Below the pieces are notes generated by a model. It was given only the letters and a program-made list of their open reading frames with translations. It was not told the DNA's origin and did not search any database. Below are positions 1 through 9,090 of a stretch of DNA of 64,000 bases, piece by piece. How positions within the stretch are numbered: the first letter of the stretch is position 1; each line of letters starts with the position of its first letter. The position numbers and the translations under genes are program-made. This DNA is from Flavobacteriales bacterium (GTDB taxonomy: Bacteria > Bacteroidota > Bacteroidia > Flavobacteriales_C > GCA-002722245), in contig JAHEZM010000003.1 in NCBI GenBank assembly GCA_023251075.1, positions 1 through 64,000 of the forward strand, written 5' to 3'.

Positions 1-1
1 C

Positions 2-484
2 ATGAAGGCTAAATGGTATGCTCAACCACTTGGAAAGGCCACTATTTTTATTGCCGCCGCCGCCGCTGTAATTACCTCTATATTTGTATTTAATTCTAAA
101 GATGCTGTAGAACAAAAATTACCTGTTCCTACTGAATTGACCCCAACCAATAATGGATCTTCACCTATTGAAGCCAAACAAGAAATTCGTTCGGAACATG
201 GCAGTGAAGCAAGAGAATATCATCAGGATAAAATTCATCCACATTCTTTATTAGAGAAAGAAGTAAATAAAATGAATGAGTTGAATTCTCTGCCTAAACC
301 TAATGTGAAAGATACTTTGGCAGCACCCATTGATATGAATCCAAAATCAAATACCGCAAACAAACCTATAGTTGAAGAGAAACTGGTTGATCCGGTAACC
401 AATCAAACCACAGCTCCAAAAAACAAAGACAAAGAATTGCTTCGAGAGCATAATCCCGACGAATTAGATAAACCTTTGCAATAA
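2..484 (+). CDS. Membrane-anchored protein, probably 5'-truncated by the window edge
   Basis: The frame begins with an ATG one base into the window, so this Met may be internal and the gene may start further left. A hydrophobic segment at about residues 12-30 (IFIAAAAAVITSIFVF) looks like a single membrane span. The remaining 130 residues are hydrophilic, rich in Lys, Glu, Pro and Asn, and probably disordered. The stop lies 3 bp before the PorP/SprF-like gene, so the two are almost certainly one transcription unit. In Bacteroidota such genes are often preceded by an anti-sigma-like membrane protein, and this could be the C-terminal half of one. That is inference; no domain is recognised. Confidence 0.6.
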   Translation: MKAKWYAQPLGKATIFIAAAAAVITSIFVFNSKDAVEQKLPVPTELTPTNNGSSPIEAKQEIRSEHGSEAREYHQDKIHPHSLLEKEVNKMNELNSLPKPNVKDTLAAPIDMNPKSNTANKPIVEEKLVDPVTNQTTAPKNKDKELLREHNPDELDKPLQ

Positions 485-487
485 AAT

Positions 488-1423
488 ATGCCGAAGAAAA
501 TTGTATTGATTTTGCTTCTAACAATTTGTACTTCTCTTAGTTCATCCGCACAATACTATGAGCCATTTATTTTAGGACAATCATTGCCTCTTTTTCAAAA
601 TGCATCATTTTCGGGAACGCTTATTTATCCTAGAATAACTACGGGGTTGGTGATGAAAGGATTTACTTCACCCTCTCTTTTTAGCACCACTAAATTTTAT
701 ACTTCCTTCGATCAATATATTCCGGCAATCAGATGTGGGTTTGGGTTTGTTTACAGCTCAACACCCGATATTTTTACGCCATTTAAAGTGCAACGCAATC
801 AATTTGAATTAGCCCTCTCTCCTAAAATTAAGTTGGCAAAAAAACGTACTCTTTCTTTAGGTGGATCGATAGGAATTGGTACACCTTCTTATAGAGTAGA
901 TTCCCTAAATAAATATGGTCCTGACGGTATTAATCCCTCCGATAAAATAACTTATTCTGTTAGCGCTTTATACAATAGCGCTACATTTTATGTAGGTTAT
1001 TCATTTCGTGAATATTCAAGCGTTAATGTGGAATCTATGCCAGCCATGCAGGGGAAATATAATTTTAGTTTACATAACCGTCAATTATCTACACTTCAAT
1101 TGGCTTATGTGTTTAGGAAAAAGAAAAGTGATAAAGTTACTTTTTCACCTGCTTTGATTGTTCAGTATTATCATTTACCCAATTTTTCGTCTGTTGTTCG
1201 CTATCAGTTGAATTTGAATTTTAAAAGAAATTTTTTCTTTTATGGTTTTGGATTTGGTAGCACTTCTTTGTTTGCAATGATGGGTTTTCAAGGTGAAAAA
1301 ATACGTTTGGCTTATGCCGGATCTTTGATTGCGGATAGTAATAATCCGGAAATTTTTTATCAGGAAATAGTTTTTTCTTACCTCTTTTTTAAAAGAAAAC
1401 CCATTACAAAAATTGAGAAGTAG
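488..1423 (+). CDS. PorP/SprF-like outer membrane protein (T9SS-associated)
   Basis: 311 residues with a signal peptide ending near residue 21 (SSSAQ) and then alternating, aromatic-rich beta-strand sequence as expected of an outer membrane barrel. The early stretch with NASFSG followed by YPRITTGLV resembles the NPAxAG plus PR region at the start of PorP/SprF proteins, and the length fits the family (about 300-340 residues). PorP/SprF proteins help to hold large T9SS-secreted adhesins on the cell surface. The gene follows the preceding membrane-protein gene by 3 bp. The usual adhesin partner is not seen in the window, and the match is remote, so assignment is to family level only. Confidence 0.6.
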   Translation: MPKKIVLILLLTICTSLSSSAQYYEPFILGQSLPLFQNASFSGTLIYPRITTGLVMKGFTSPSLFSTTKFYTSFDQYIPAIRCGFGFVYSSTPDIFTPFKVQRNQFELALSPKIKLAKKRTLSLGGSIGIGTPSYRVDSLNKYGPDGINPSDKITYSVSALYNSATFYVGYSFREYSSVNVESMPAMQGKYNFSLHNRQLSTLQLAYVFRKKKSDKVTFSPALIVQYYHLPNFSSVVRYQLNLNFKRNFFFYGFGFGSTSLFAMMGFQGEKIRLAYAGSLIADSNNPEIFYQEIVFSYLFFKRKPITKIEK

Positions 1424-1519
1424 TGGTTAGCTAGCTATTTTTTTCTGTTTTTTCCCTATCTTAGAGACAAGGGCTTATTCTTTCGCTTTTCATATTTATT
1501 AACTACTACTACTAATTTT

Positions 1520-3055
1520 ATGAAAAGAACATTACTACTTACGTTATTTTTTATTGGCTCATGTTTATGGATCAATGCTTGTGCTCAATGTTATGGCTCA
1601 TTGATTTGGAATGATGAGTTTAATGACGCTAATCTCAATCAGCAAAAATGGATTTTCCAAACCGGAGATGGCTGTCCCAATCTTTGTGGTTGGGGAAATA
1701 GTGAGCTGGAGTATTATACCAACAGCAATCAAAACACTTATCTCTCCAATGGAAATTTGGTTCTTAAAGTACTCCCGGAAAATTTAGGAGGTGCTTCTTT
1801 TTCTTCCGGAAAAATATTTACCAACGGTACTTTCTCTCAAACTTATGGTCGCTTTGAAGCAAGAATGAAAATGCCTTTGGGTGCAGGATTATGGCCTGCT
1901 TTCTGGATGCTTCCGGTAAATAATCAATGGCCCACTACAGGGGAAATTGATATAATGGAATATCGAGGAGATCAGGCCACTATTACACAAGCCACTTTGC
2001 ATTATGGTGCTGCCTGGCCCAACAATAAATACGATGGCAGTGTTTACAACACTTCAATTGATTTAAGTGCCGATTTTCATGTGTATGCAGTGGAGTGGAG
2101 TGACAATGATATTAAATGGTTTTTCGATGGTACAGTAATTAAAACAGAAACTAAAAATCCGAATTCACTCGATCCGGTTTCTAATGCCAATGCCTGGCCT
2201 TGGGACAAAGATTTTTATATCATTTTAAACTTAGCTGTAGGGGGTTGGTTTACAGGGGTTACTTCGGCCAACAATGTAGTGCTTACAAAACCAACTTTTG
2301 AAATTGATTATGTAAGGGTTTACGATATGAATTCTAATACACAATTGGCGTATAATGGAACAATCAATGCTATTCCCGGAAAAATTGAAGCTGAAGATTA
2401 CGATATAAAGTGTGGAGGTGCCTATCATGATGATGACGCAAATAATCAAGGTGGAAAATACAGAGGAGATGGAGTAGATATTGAAAATTGTAGCGATGCC
2501 GGAGGGGGATATGATGTGGGTTGGACCAACACCAATGAATGGTTAGATTATTCTGTTCATATTAACCAAACAGGAGTTTACGATCTTAATTTGCGCATTG
2601 CCTCAGGGGCTGGTTCGGGAAGCAGTATGCATGTTGAGGTAGATGGAAATAATGTATCGGGAAACATTTCTGTACCCAATACCGGAGGTTGGCAAAATTG
2701 GCAAATACTAAACATTAATAATGTTGCATTGAGTTCGGGAAATCATATGGTGAAGGTGGTTTTCGATGGTAATAATATCAATTTTAATTACATGGAATGG
2801 ATAGATATGAATACTTCTGTAATGCTTAATGAAAGCAACAAAATTATTGTGTCCTTTACCGATGACAATGTGATTTTTAAAAATGTATTGGATAGAAATT
2901 TTTGTGTTTATTCATTGGAAGGAAAATTAATGTATGTGTCGGGTAACATGAAAGACAATATATTTACATTACCTACCAGCACTTGGTCTTCGGGCGTTTA
3001 TTATTTTCAAAGTAACCAACAGTGTGAAAAATTTGTGGTGAGAAATTCATACTAG
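1520..3055 (+). CDS. Secreted GH16 beta-glucanase with CBM6 and T9SS-type tail
   Basis: 511 residues. A signal peptide ends near residue 22. A GH16 domain spans about 27-268, with the catalytic motif GEIDIMEYRG at 141-150: Glu142 is the expected nucleophile, Asp144 the assisting residue and Glu147 the acid/base. A CBM6 module spans about 287-428 (starts IPGKIEAEDYD; GYDVGWTNTNEWLDY is typical). Residues 435-511 form a beta-rich tail with FCVYSLEGKL and a SGVYYF ending, like a type A T9SS sorting domain, but the usual PNP motif is absent. The enzyme probably hydrolyses beta-1,3 or mixed beta-1,3/1,4-glucan outside the cell (laminarinase or lichenase type). It seems to be transcribed alone. Confidence 0.92.
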   Translation: MKRTLLLTLFFIGSCLWINACAQCYGSLIWNDEFNDANLNQQKWIFQTGDGCPNLCGWGNSELEYYTNSNQNTYLSNGNLVLKVLPENLGGASFSSGKIFTNGTFSQTYGRFEARMKMPLGAGLWPAFWMLPVNNQWPTTGEIDIMEYRGDQATITQATLHYGAAWPNNKYDGSVYNTSIDLSADFHVYAVEWSDNDIKWFFDGTVIKTETKNPNSLDPVSNANAWPWDKDFYIILNLAVGGWFTGVTSANNVVLTKPTFEIDYVRVYDMNSNTQLAYNGTINAIPGKIEAEDYDIKCGGAYHDDDANNQGGKYRGDGVDIENCSDAGGGYDVGWTNTNEWLDYSVHINQTGVYDLNLRIASGAGSGSSMHVEVDGNNVSGNISVPNTGGWQNWQILNINNVALSSGNHMVKVVFDGNNINFNYMEWIDMNTSVMLNESNKIIVSFTDDNVIFKNVLDRNFCVYSLEGKLMYVSGNMKDNIFTLPTSTWSSGVYYFQSNQQCEKFVVRNSY

Positions 3056-3116
3056 CATTTCTATTCAAATATCTGAGGCATGAATATTGAACAGTTTCGG
3101 CATTCAAAAAACTACT

Positions 3117-4544
3117 ATGAATGCTGAAATTGTACATGCTCTGCAAAAATTGAATGCAGCACAAAGAAAAATATTGCTTAATAAAATTTCTGATTCTGAA
3201 CGCCTCTTACAAATTGTTCATTTTGTAGAGCAGAAAAAGAGTGTATTTCAAAATCATGAAATTATAGCAGCAGTATTTAAGATTTCTTTTAACGATAAAG
3301 AATTTCCTAAAGCACGAAATAATTATTTTAAACTGAGAAAAAAATTAGTGCAAATTATTTCGGAAATTGAAGTGGAGGAGGAAACGATATTGCCCATTGA
3401 GCAGGAATTAATGGTTTGCCGGAAACTCATTGCTGATCATCAGTATGCGAGCGCTAAAAGAAAATTATTAGAGTTAAAAAACGAGTTATGGCAAAACAAT
3501 ATTTTTGAACATTTAAGCGATTGCATTTATAAATTAATGAGTGTTGAGCAATGTCTAGGTTCGGGTTATTCTGAAGAATTCCGAAAACTAAATATGGAGT
3601 ATGATTTGGCCTGTGATTTAAAACGTGATTTAGAAAAACAACTTTTCTATTATGGTGGCAGATACCATTTAAACCATGAACCAAATTTTCTCAAAAAAAT
3701 GGCACATCTTGCCGAAAAAAACGAAAAACATTCTCGTTTTAAAATCATTTATTTATACACTAAAGTTTTATACGGAATTACCTTACCTATACCTAAACGA
3801 ACCGCGATGGGGAATTTCGAGAAACTAGAAAAACTTTTAGAAAATAATCCTGAAATTCCGGTTTATCATTACGTTAGCAATAGTTATTTAAAAATACGAG
3901 GCTATTGGTTGCCTATGATAAAAATGCACTATGCCATGTTGCATCGCGATTTTTTAGAAGGATTTGAATTGATGAAGGAATATAAAAACACTTTAAAAAA
4001 TAACGCAAAAACTTTTGGCGGTCAGCAAAATGAAAATCTTTTTAAAAATGAAATTAGTGCTTGTATTTATGCTGGAAAATATAAAGAAGCATTACAAATT
4101 GTAGAGGAACTCAAAGAGTTTCAAATTCAAAACGGCAAGAAAGAAAATCATCTGCACAACTATATTGAAATCGCAAATATTTACACTTTTGCTTATCCTT
4201 CCTTAAAAACTACTCAACTAAATTCTATTGTTTCTTTTCTCGATGAATTAATTAAAAAAGCGAAAGGAAGTGATGCCGATTTATATAAAGATGCTCATCT
4301 TGCTGCTGCACTTTTACTATATACTTATGGATTCAAAAATAAGTCGAAAAAATACTTTGAGGTAAAAGTAAATCAAGAAGAAATTACTCGACTTCAAATT
4401 GCCGATATAGCGAAATTATTTAATAGTAAAATAGATAAAGAATTTTGCAAAGAAATTTTCTTGAAAAATATTAAAGAGAGTCCATCACCTATTCAGGAAA
4501 CTTATTACAAGTGGGCCTTGAATATTTTAGAAATCGGACAATAG
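3117..4544 (+). CDS. Unknown alpha-helical protein (475 aa)
   Basis: The frame is open from a TTG at 3087, but the ATG at 3117 (MNAEIVHALQKLNAAQRK) is the better start. The protein has no signal peptide or membrane span. It is dominated by amphipathic helices with many Lys, Glu and Leu, and the pattern of paired helices (for example KEALQIVEELKEF) suggests a TPR-like or other alpha-solenoid fold, so a scaffold or interaction role in the cytoplasm is plausible. No catalytic motif was recognised. The stop codon TAG lies inside the left arm of a palindromic repeat (4537-4640), so that element defines the 3' end. Confidence 0.75.
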   Translation: MNAEIVHALQKLNAAQRKILLNKISDSERLLQIVHFVEQKKSVFQNHEIIAAVFKISFNDKEFPKARNNYFKLRKKLVQIISEIEVEEETILPIEQELMVCRKLIADHQYASAKRKLLELKNELWQNNIFEHLSDCIYKLMSVEQCLGSGYSEEFRKLNMEYDLACDLKRDLEKQLFYYGGRYHLNHEPNFLKKMAHLAEKNEKHSRFKIIYLYTKVLYGITLPIPKRTAMGNFEKLEKLLENNPEIPVYHYVSNSYLKIRGYWLPMIKMHYAMLHRDFLEGFELMKEYKNTLKNNAKTFGGQQNENLFKNEISACIYAGKYKEALQIVEELKEFQIQNGKKENHLHNYIEIANIYTFAYPSLKTTQLNSIVSFLDELIKKAKGSDADLYKDAHLAAALLLYTYGFKNKSKKYFEVKVNQEEITRLQIADIAKLFNSKIDKEFCKEIFLKNIKESPSPIQETYYKWALNILEIGQ

Positions 4545-4640
4545 TTCCTTCGTGCCTCAGGATGACAAACACCCTCAAAACTCGCTCTCACTCTCTATTT
4601 GGGAGTGGTTGTCATCCTGAGGCACGAAGGAACTATTGTC
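4537..4640. repeat. Palindromic interspersed element, family 1 copy A
   Basis: Perfect 32-nt inverted arms at 4537-4568 and 4609-4640 (arm begins GACAATAGTTCCTTCGTGCC) around a 40-nt loop. The same arm sequence occurs at 43229-43337 with a different loop. The stop codon of the gene ending at 4544 lies in the left arm. No open reading frame is supported inside. It resembles the small palindromic repeats scattered through many Bacteroidota chromosomes. Confidence 0.93.
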
Positions 4641-4655
4641 TAATAGATTCCAAAC

Positions 4656-4687
4656 AAAAACGGATTGTCGATCGACAATCCGTTTTT
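4656..4687. terminator. Bidirectional terminator hairpin
   Basis: A perfect palindrome, CGGATTGTCGATCGACAATC plus CG (4661-4682), flanked by A5 on the left and T5 on the right. It lies between two convergent genes ending at 4544 (+) and 4709 (-), and its A and T flanks let it work in both directions. Confidence 0.85.
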
Positions 4688-4708
4688 CAATTATACAATG
4701 GTCTATTT

Positions 4709-5746
4709 TTATTGTACTTCTATTTTATGAACTTCTGCACCTTTAGTGGTAACGATATTTATCAAATATAATCCCGGAGCCAAAGCCTCCATTTTCATTT
4801 CTGCACCCAATATAGAATACACTCTCATAGATTGAATGCTGGTATATTGTGAGCTTAAAGCATTCAACTGACTTGTAGTAGCAGGGTTAGGAATAAATAC
4901 TGAAGGCGTATTGACAACATTTACTGCCGTAGAAAAATTAGCTGCATCAGCTACAGTATAAACGTTATTACTTTCATTCGATTCACTTACTGTATTATCA
5001 GCATCTACTGTAATGGTTAATTTGTAGGTGTTATTGGGATCGAACCAAATATCGTTAATGTCCATGTCGTTAGCCGATAATTGAGCAGTTGCACCTGCAG
5101 CCAAAGCACTCAATGTAAGGTTTTGCGACATGTTGGTATTAGGATCATTCACATCTTCAATTTTGATGGTCACCTTTACCTGTCCTGCAGCAGCAGTCCC
5201 TTTATTTTTGAAATTAATAATGAAGTTAGACAATGCACCAGAACTAAAATCATAATCCAGGCTAGTAGTTTCTAAATCGGCTTTTTGAACCGGACCAGAA
5301 GTGTAGTTGATATTATCGGAAAACAAAATTGCATTATCGTTTTCATTAGGCTCAGTCACTTCTTCATCAGCATCTACATAAATACCTACTCTGTAAGTGC
5401 CGCTGGCAATATTAGGTGTTTGAGTTAAATCAACATCAACATTCCAAGTGGTAGCACTTAACTCATGTTGCCCGTTAGCAAACTGCATTGTTTTCACAAA
5501 AATAGGGGTACTTGTTCCTTGTACCAGCAAATAAATTTTAACAGAGAACGGTGGTGTAGAATTCAATGAATTGTTACCATCGGTCAACACTTCGAAATGC
5601 AAACCTTCAATGGTTTTTGTGTTGTCATTGTAGTTGTCGAAATACATATTCGACGTTAAGTTAGAGGGATAAATGTTTGCCCCCGATTGCGCAAAAGAAC
5701 TGAAAGCAATAGCCATAGTTCCTGTAGTTAGTAATTGTTTTAACAT
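4709..5746 (-). CDS. Exported CARDB-like protein with T9SS sorting domain
   Basis: 345 residues. A signal peptide ends near residue 19 (FSSFAQ). Two Ig-like units follow, each with the CARDB-type ending: VDADEEVTEPNENDNA and VDADNTVSESNESNNV. CARDB domains are adhesion-type beta-sandwiches found in bacterial surface proteins. The C-terminal 70 residues begin with IPNPATTSQLN and include MRVYSILGAEM and APGLYLINI, which fit a type A T9SS sorting domain. It is therefore probably secreted by T9SS and held at the surface. No enzymatic domain is seen. It is convergent with the upstream unknown gene across a strong bidirectional terminator. Confidence 0.82.
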   Translation of the reverse strand: MLKQLLTTGTMAIAFSSFAQSGANIYPSNLTSNMYFDNYNDNTKTIEGLHFEVLTDGNNSLNSTPPFSVKIYLLVQGTSTPIFVKTMQFANGQHELSATTWNVDVDLTQTPNIASGTYRVGIYVDADEEVTEPNENDNAILFSDNINYTSGPVQKADLETTSLDYDFSSGALSNFIINFKNKGTAAAGQVKVTIKIEDVNDPNTNMSQNLTLSALAAGATAQLSANDMDINDIWFDPNNTYKLTITVDADNTVSESNESNNVYTVADAANFSTAVNVVNTPSVFIPNPATTSQLNALSSQYTSIQSMRVYSILGAEMKMEALAPGLYLINIVTTKGAEVHKIEVQ

Positions 5747-5921
5747 AGTAGTTATTTTTATGGATTTACTTCAAATATGCCAAGGATAGTGCCAAAACGA
5801 AATCCAATTTTCTATACGAATAGAAATTAAGGGGGGATTTTATTTTCTTCTCAAAAAAATCCTATGTTTTAAAGGGGTTTGGAGATATCGTTTGTGAATT
5901 CACAGAAGTAGATAAAACAAA

Positions 5922-5951
5922 AAGGCGTCCCGTAATTTTACGGGACGCCTT
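5922..5951 (-). terminator. Intrinsic terminator after the Big2 lipoprotein gene
   Basis: 13-bp GC-rich stem (AAGGCGTCCCGTA, 5922-5934, with its complement at 5939-5951) and a 4-nt loop. On the minus strand it is followed by a T-rich run, and it lies 23 bp beyond the stop of the leftward gene at 5974. Confidence 0.88.
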
Positions 5952-5973
5952 CTGCATTGGTATTTACTAGGGA

Positions 5974-7455
5974 TTAAAAGGAAACATTAATGGTAATTTG
6001 TGCTGTTGCGTATCCACCTGAACATACTGTAATGATAGCTGTTCCAGGACCAGATGCAGTTACAACACCTGTATTTTCATCTACGTTTGCTGCACCAATA
6101 TTATCACTATGGTATTTAAGCGCAGGGTTTGCAACCACATTATTGTTGGCATCTTTAGCAGTTGCAGTTAAAGAAAGCTGATTGCCTCCCATGATGGAAA
6201 GATTAGCAGAACTTCCTTGTGCAATAGTAATTGTTGCAACATCAGGATTTCCTGTACCGCAATCGCTACCACCGCTAATTGCCACAGAAACTAATGCTGC
6301 TCCACCTACATATTCAGAAGCACCAGGTACAGTTGCAATTACAACGGAAGACATTCCCGGCATAGCATCTCCTTTAATAGTTACTTTTCCATTGGCATCC
6401 ACAGTACCTATATCAAACATAGAGAAACCATAAGAAGGGATCATCCAATTGAATTGAGTAATATTGGTAATTTGTGTCATTGTTTTAGCATTATATGCTT
6501 TAGCCGTAAACGTTTTATTTCCACCCGCAGCAATTGAAATCATCATTGGCTCAACAATTACAATAGTATCTGGCGACACTAAAATTTCAGCCATTCCACT
6601 AATTCCTTTTGCTGTTGCACTAATATATACAGAACCAATTCCTGTAGCAGTTACTACACCATTATTGTCAACGCTAGCAATAGAAGCATCAGCAGAAGTC
6701 CAAGAGAAAGGAGTGCTTACTTCCGCATCGTTTACATCATATGCTTTTGCAGTTAAAGTCACTTGATCATTTTTAAATAAATCAGAAGAAGGAGGTGTTA
6801 CTTTTACTTTTGTAACAGGAAGGCTGATTTTAATTTCGCCTACTACTAAAATAGGAACCAAAACTTCAGATTCTTTTCCATTTATAGTAGCTTTAACATG
6901 CACTAAAGTTGAACCAGCTTTTATTAAAGTAACTAATCCTGTATTGCTTACAGATGCAATACTTGCATCGTCACTGGAGAAAGTATAAGTGGGTGTTCCT
7001 CCGGCATTAAAAAATACGGTTTCCAGTTGAATGGTTTCACCGGCAACGAAAACAATTCCTCCGGGAACAACAGTAAATAAAGAGGGCATTCTGATTTGTA
7101 AAGGAGCCTCTGCAGTTAAAGTGCTTCCTTCAATTTCCACTGTTGCTTTTACATTTACTACACCTGACGCAACTACGGCTATTAAACCACTTGCATTAAT
7201 AGTAGCTACGCCTGAATTGTTGGTGCTCCATTTCACCCCTATTGCTTCTTTAACATTTCCCGATTTGTCGATGAGGTGTGCAGTATAAGAAACGCTTTCA
7301 TCGGGTTTGAGCGTTAATGCACCGTTATCAATTACCAACACATAGTTGGCTGCTCCGGTGCCTTCTTCATCTTTTTCATCGTTCTCTTTTTTACAGGCTG
7401 TAAAGCAGAGTAATAAAGGCAATATGCCTGCGATCATTTTTTTTAGTGTAATCAT
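5974..7455 (-). CDS. Big2 (bacterial Ig-like) repeat lipoprotein
   Basis: 493 residues. The N-terminus has a lipoprotein signal with lipobox CFTAC (Cys20), followed by KKENDEKDEE, a charged linker. The rest consists of four to five bacterial Ig-like group 2 units, recognised by the repeated pattern of VKWSTNNSGVATIN then GLIAVVASGVVNVKATV, and again WTSADASIASVDNNGVVTATG and VSNTGLVTLIKAGSTLVHV. Big2 domains occur in surface adhesins and in spacers that hold binding domains away from the membrane. No binding or catalytic module is seen. A strong terminator follows, so it is likely monocistronic. Confidence 0.85.
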   Translation of the reverse strand: MITLKKMIAGILPLLLCFTACKKENDEKDEEGTGAANYVLVIDNGALTLKPDESVSYTAHLIDKSGNVKEAIGVKWSTNNSGVATINASGLIAVVASGVVNVKATVEIEGSTLTAEAPLQIRMPSLFTVVPGGIVFVAGETIQLETVFFNAGGTPTYTFSSDDASIASVSNTGLVTLIKAGSTLVHVKATINGKESEVLVPILVVGEIKISLPVTKVKVTPPSSDLFKNDQVTLTAKAYDVNDAEVSTPFSWTSADASIASVDNNGVVTATGIGSVYISATAKGISGMAEILVSPDTIVIVEPMMISIAAGGNKTFTAKAYNAKTMTQITNITQFNWMIPSYGFSMFDIGTVDANGKVTIKGDAMPGMSSVVIATVPGASEYVGGAALVSVAISGGSDCGTGNPDVATITIAQGSSANLSIMGGNQLSLTATAKDANNNVVANPALKYHSDNIGAANVDENTGVVTASGPGTAIITVCSGGYATAQITINVSF

Positions 7456-7689
7456 AGTTTTGGTTTTTAGTTATTAATCGATTGACGTCTATTCAGAAAT
7501 TGTTCCAAAATAAATTTCCTCAAAGATGTCAAGCTCTGTACCACTCCTCAATCGAGTTTTCGATAAAGAGAGAGAAATCAAATAAATTTTAGAAGAGGAG
7601 CTCTTGAAATACTAGCTTTATAAGGTATTTTCAAGGGAAAATTGTGAATTCACAACTTATTCAGAAATAAGTTTTTATCAGAAATAGAG

Positions 7690-8757
7690 TTATTTAGTTT
7701 TAATCAATAAAAAACTATTGCTCTTATTTTGTGCAGAAGTAATGATTACCTGATAGCTTCCTTCCGATAAATTTTCTGTTGAAATAGGGAAGAAATTTTG
7801 CCCTGTAAATCCAGAAAAAGTTTTTGTTAAAATACTTTTTCCGAGTATATCAAAAATTCTTAATTGATAAGATTGATCCATTTCAGAATAAAATGATAGT
7901 GTGCTGAATGCTGAGGAAGGATTAGGATACAGGGTAAAAGAGGTGAAAGCAGAAGTTTGATCGATGCTAATTATTTTTGAATATTGCTGCGCTCCATCCT
8001 GATCTGTTTCTATCAATTGATAATAATTAATTCCATTCAAAGGATTGTTATCAATAAAGGAATAATCTATCCAAATATTGCTGTTGCCAGCAGCATTTAT
8101 AGAAGTGATGGTTTCAAAATTAATTCCATTACCCGAACGTAAAAGTTGAAATTCTTTGCTATTAATTTCGCTCGCGGTTGTCCAGTTCAAAATATTGGTG
8201 GCGTCTTTTTCGAATCCTTCAAACGAAATGAGCTCAACGGGTAAAGTAGCACAGCCAGGTAGAGTTCCCGACCAGGCGGCACCATAATGAATAGCTCCGG
8301 TGCAGTTAATGGTCATGGCATTGGCTACGTTACCCACAGAAGTGAAATTTCCATCAACATTAAACGTTCCTGAGTTGAGTGCCGATGATCCCGACACGCG
8401 AAATAAACCACCATAATCTAAGTTGAAAGTTCCTCCCGAAAGAGATATTGAATTCGATACAAATAATTTTCCTCCTGAGTTAATATCAAAGGTTGGTGTG
8501 TTAGCGGTATTAACAGATTGTATATCCCATCTTCCACCATTGTTGATGGTGAGAGAAGCAGTAGTTTGATAGATTTGAAAATCGTAGGTAGTCATGTTCG
8601 TTATGGCATGACTAATAATTATTACAGTACCATCACCTAACCAGCCAGATGGAGGTGCACCGTTAGCATCCCAAGTATTAGCGCCAGTTGTGGTGTATGT
8701 TGTAGCAAATAACAACGACGAACAAAAAACACAAAGTAAGAGACAGAATCGACCCAT
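7690..8757 (-). CDS. Secreted protein with T9SS type A sorting domain
   Basis: 355 residues from the ATG at 8757 (MGRFCLLLCVFCSSLLFA), which gives a clean signal peptide; the frame stays open for another 33 codons upstream, but that extension has no export signal of its own. Residues 20 to about 165 are Gly, Asn, Ser and Thr rich with short repeated strands (FNINSGGKLFVSNSISLSGG-like), suggesting a right-handed beta-helix or autotransporter-like passenger. The segment LPVELISFEGF and following WTTASEINSKEF mark a beta-sandwich often placed just before sorting domains. The C-terminus has LYPNPSSAFSTLSF, a T9SS type A sorting domain. The passenger's function is unknown. Confidence 0.82.
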   Translation of the reverse strand: MGRFCLLLCVFCSSLLFATTYTTTGANTWDANGAPPSGWLGDGTVIIISHAITNMTTYDFQIYQTTASLTINNGGRWDIQSVNTANTPTFDINSGGKLFVSNSISLSGGTFNLDYGGLFRVSGSSALNSGTFNVDGNFTSVGNVANAMTINCTGAIHYGAAWSGTLPGCATLPVELISFEGFEKDATNILNWTTASEINSKEFQLLRSGNGINFETITSINAAGNSNIWIDYSFIDNNPLNGINYYQLIETDQDGAQQYSKIISIDQTSAFTSFTLYPNPSSAFSTLSFYSEMDQSYQLRIFDILGKSILTKTFSGFTGQNFFPISTENLSEGSYQVIITSAQNKSNSFLLIKTK

Positions 8758-8975
8758 GTAAAAAGAGAATTGAATTAAGTTTAGGTGTAAGCCAATAACT
8801 AAAAATAATAATTCTTGGAATCCAATGCAATTTAAAGTTCCTTCCCGAAATGTCATTGTAGAAAAAAGCGAGTGAGGGTGAAATTAAATACTTGGAAGAG
8901 TGAGTGTGAGAGAGGGGGTTGAGAAAACCAGAGTGTTAATGGCCACTCTCGCGCCTTACTCTCACTCTGATTTTG

Positions 8976-9048
8976 TGGTCTCACCCAGAATCGAACTGGG
9001 ATCTACAACTTAGGAGGTTATCGTTCTATCCAATTGAACTATGAGTCC
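8976..9048 (-). tRNA. tRNA-Arg (anticodon CCT)
   Basis: 73 nt on the minus strand, folding as a full cloverleaf. The D arm is GTTC/GAAC with GG in the loop. The anticodon arm is ATAAC/GTTGT with loop CTCCTAA, so the anticodon is CCT, reading AGG. The T arm is CCCAG/CTGGG with loop TTCGATT, and the discriminator is A. CCA is not encoded. The acceptor stem GGACTCA/TGAGACC pairs except for an A-A opposition at the third pair (positions 3 and 70). Confidence 0.95.
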
Positions 9049-9090
9049 GTACCGTAAAAATACAAATATTTAATTTGCTATTTTCGTAAC

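Noticed and set aside
4511-4771. 86-codon frame over the end of the unknown gene and the family 1 palindrome
   Set aside because: It consists mainly of translated inverted repeat and terminator sequence.
8868-8970. G/A-rich and C/T-rich stretches (GAGTGAG... and ...CTCACTC) as an inverted repeat
   Set aside because: The complementarity is broken and comes mostly from simple GAGTGAG-like repetition, so no definite element can be drawn.
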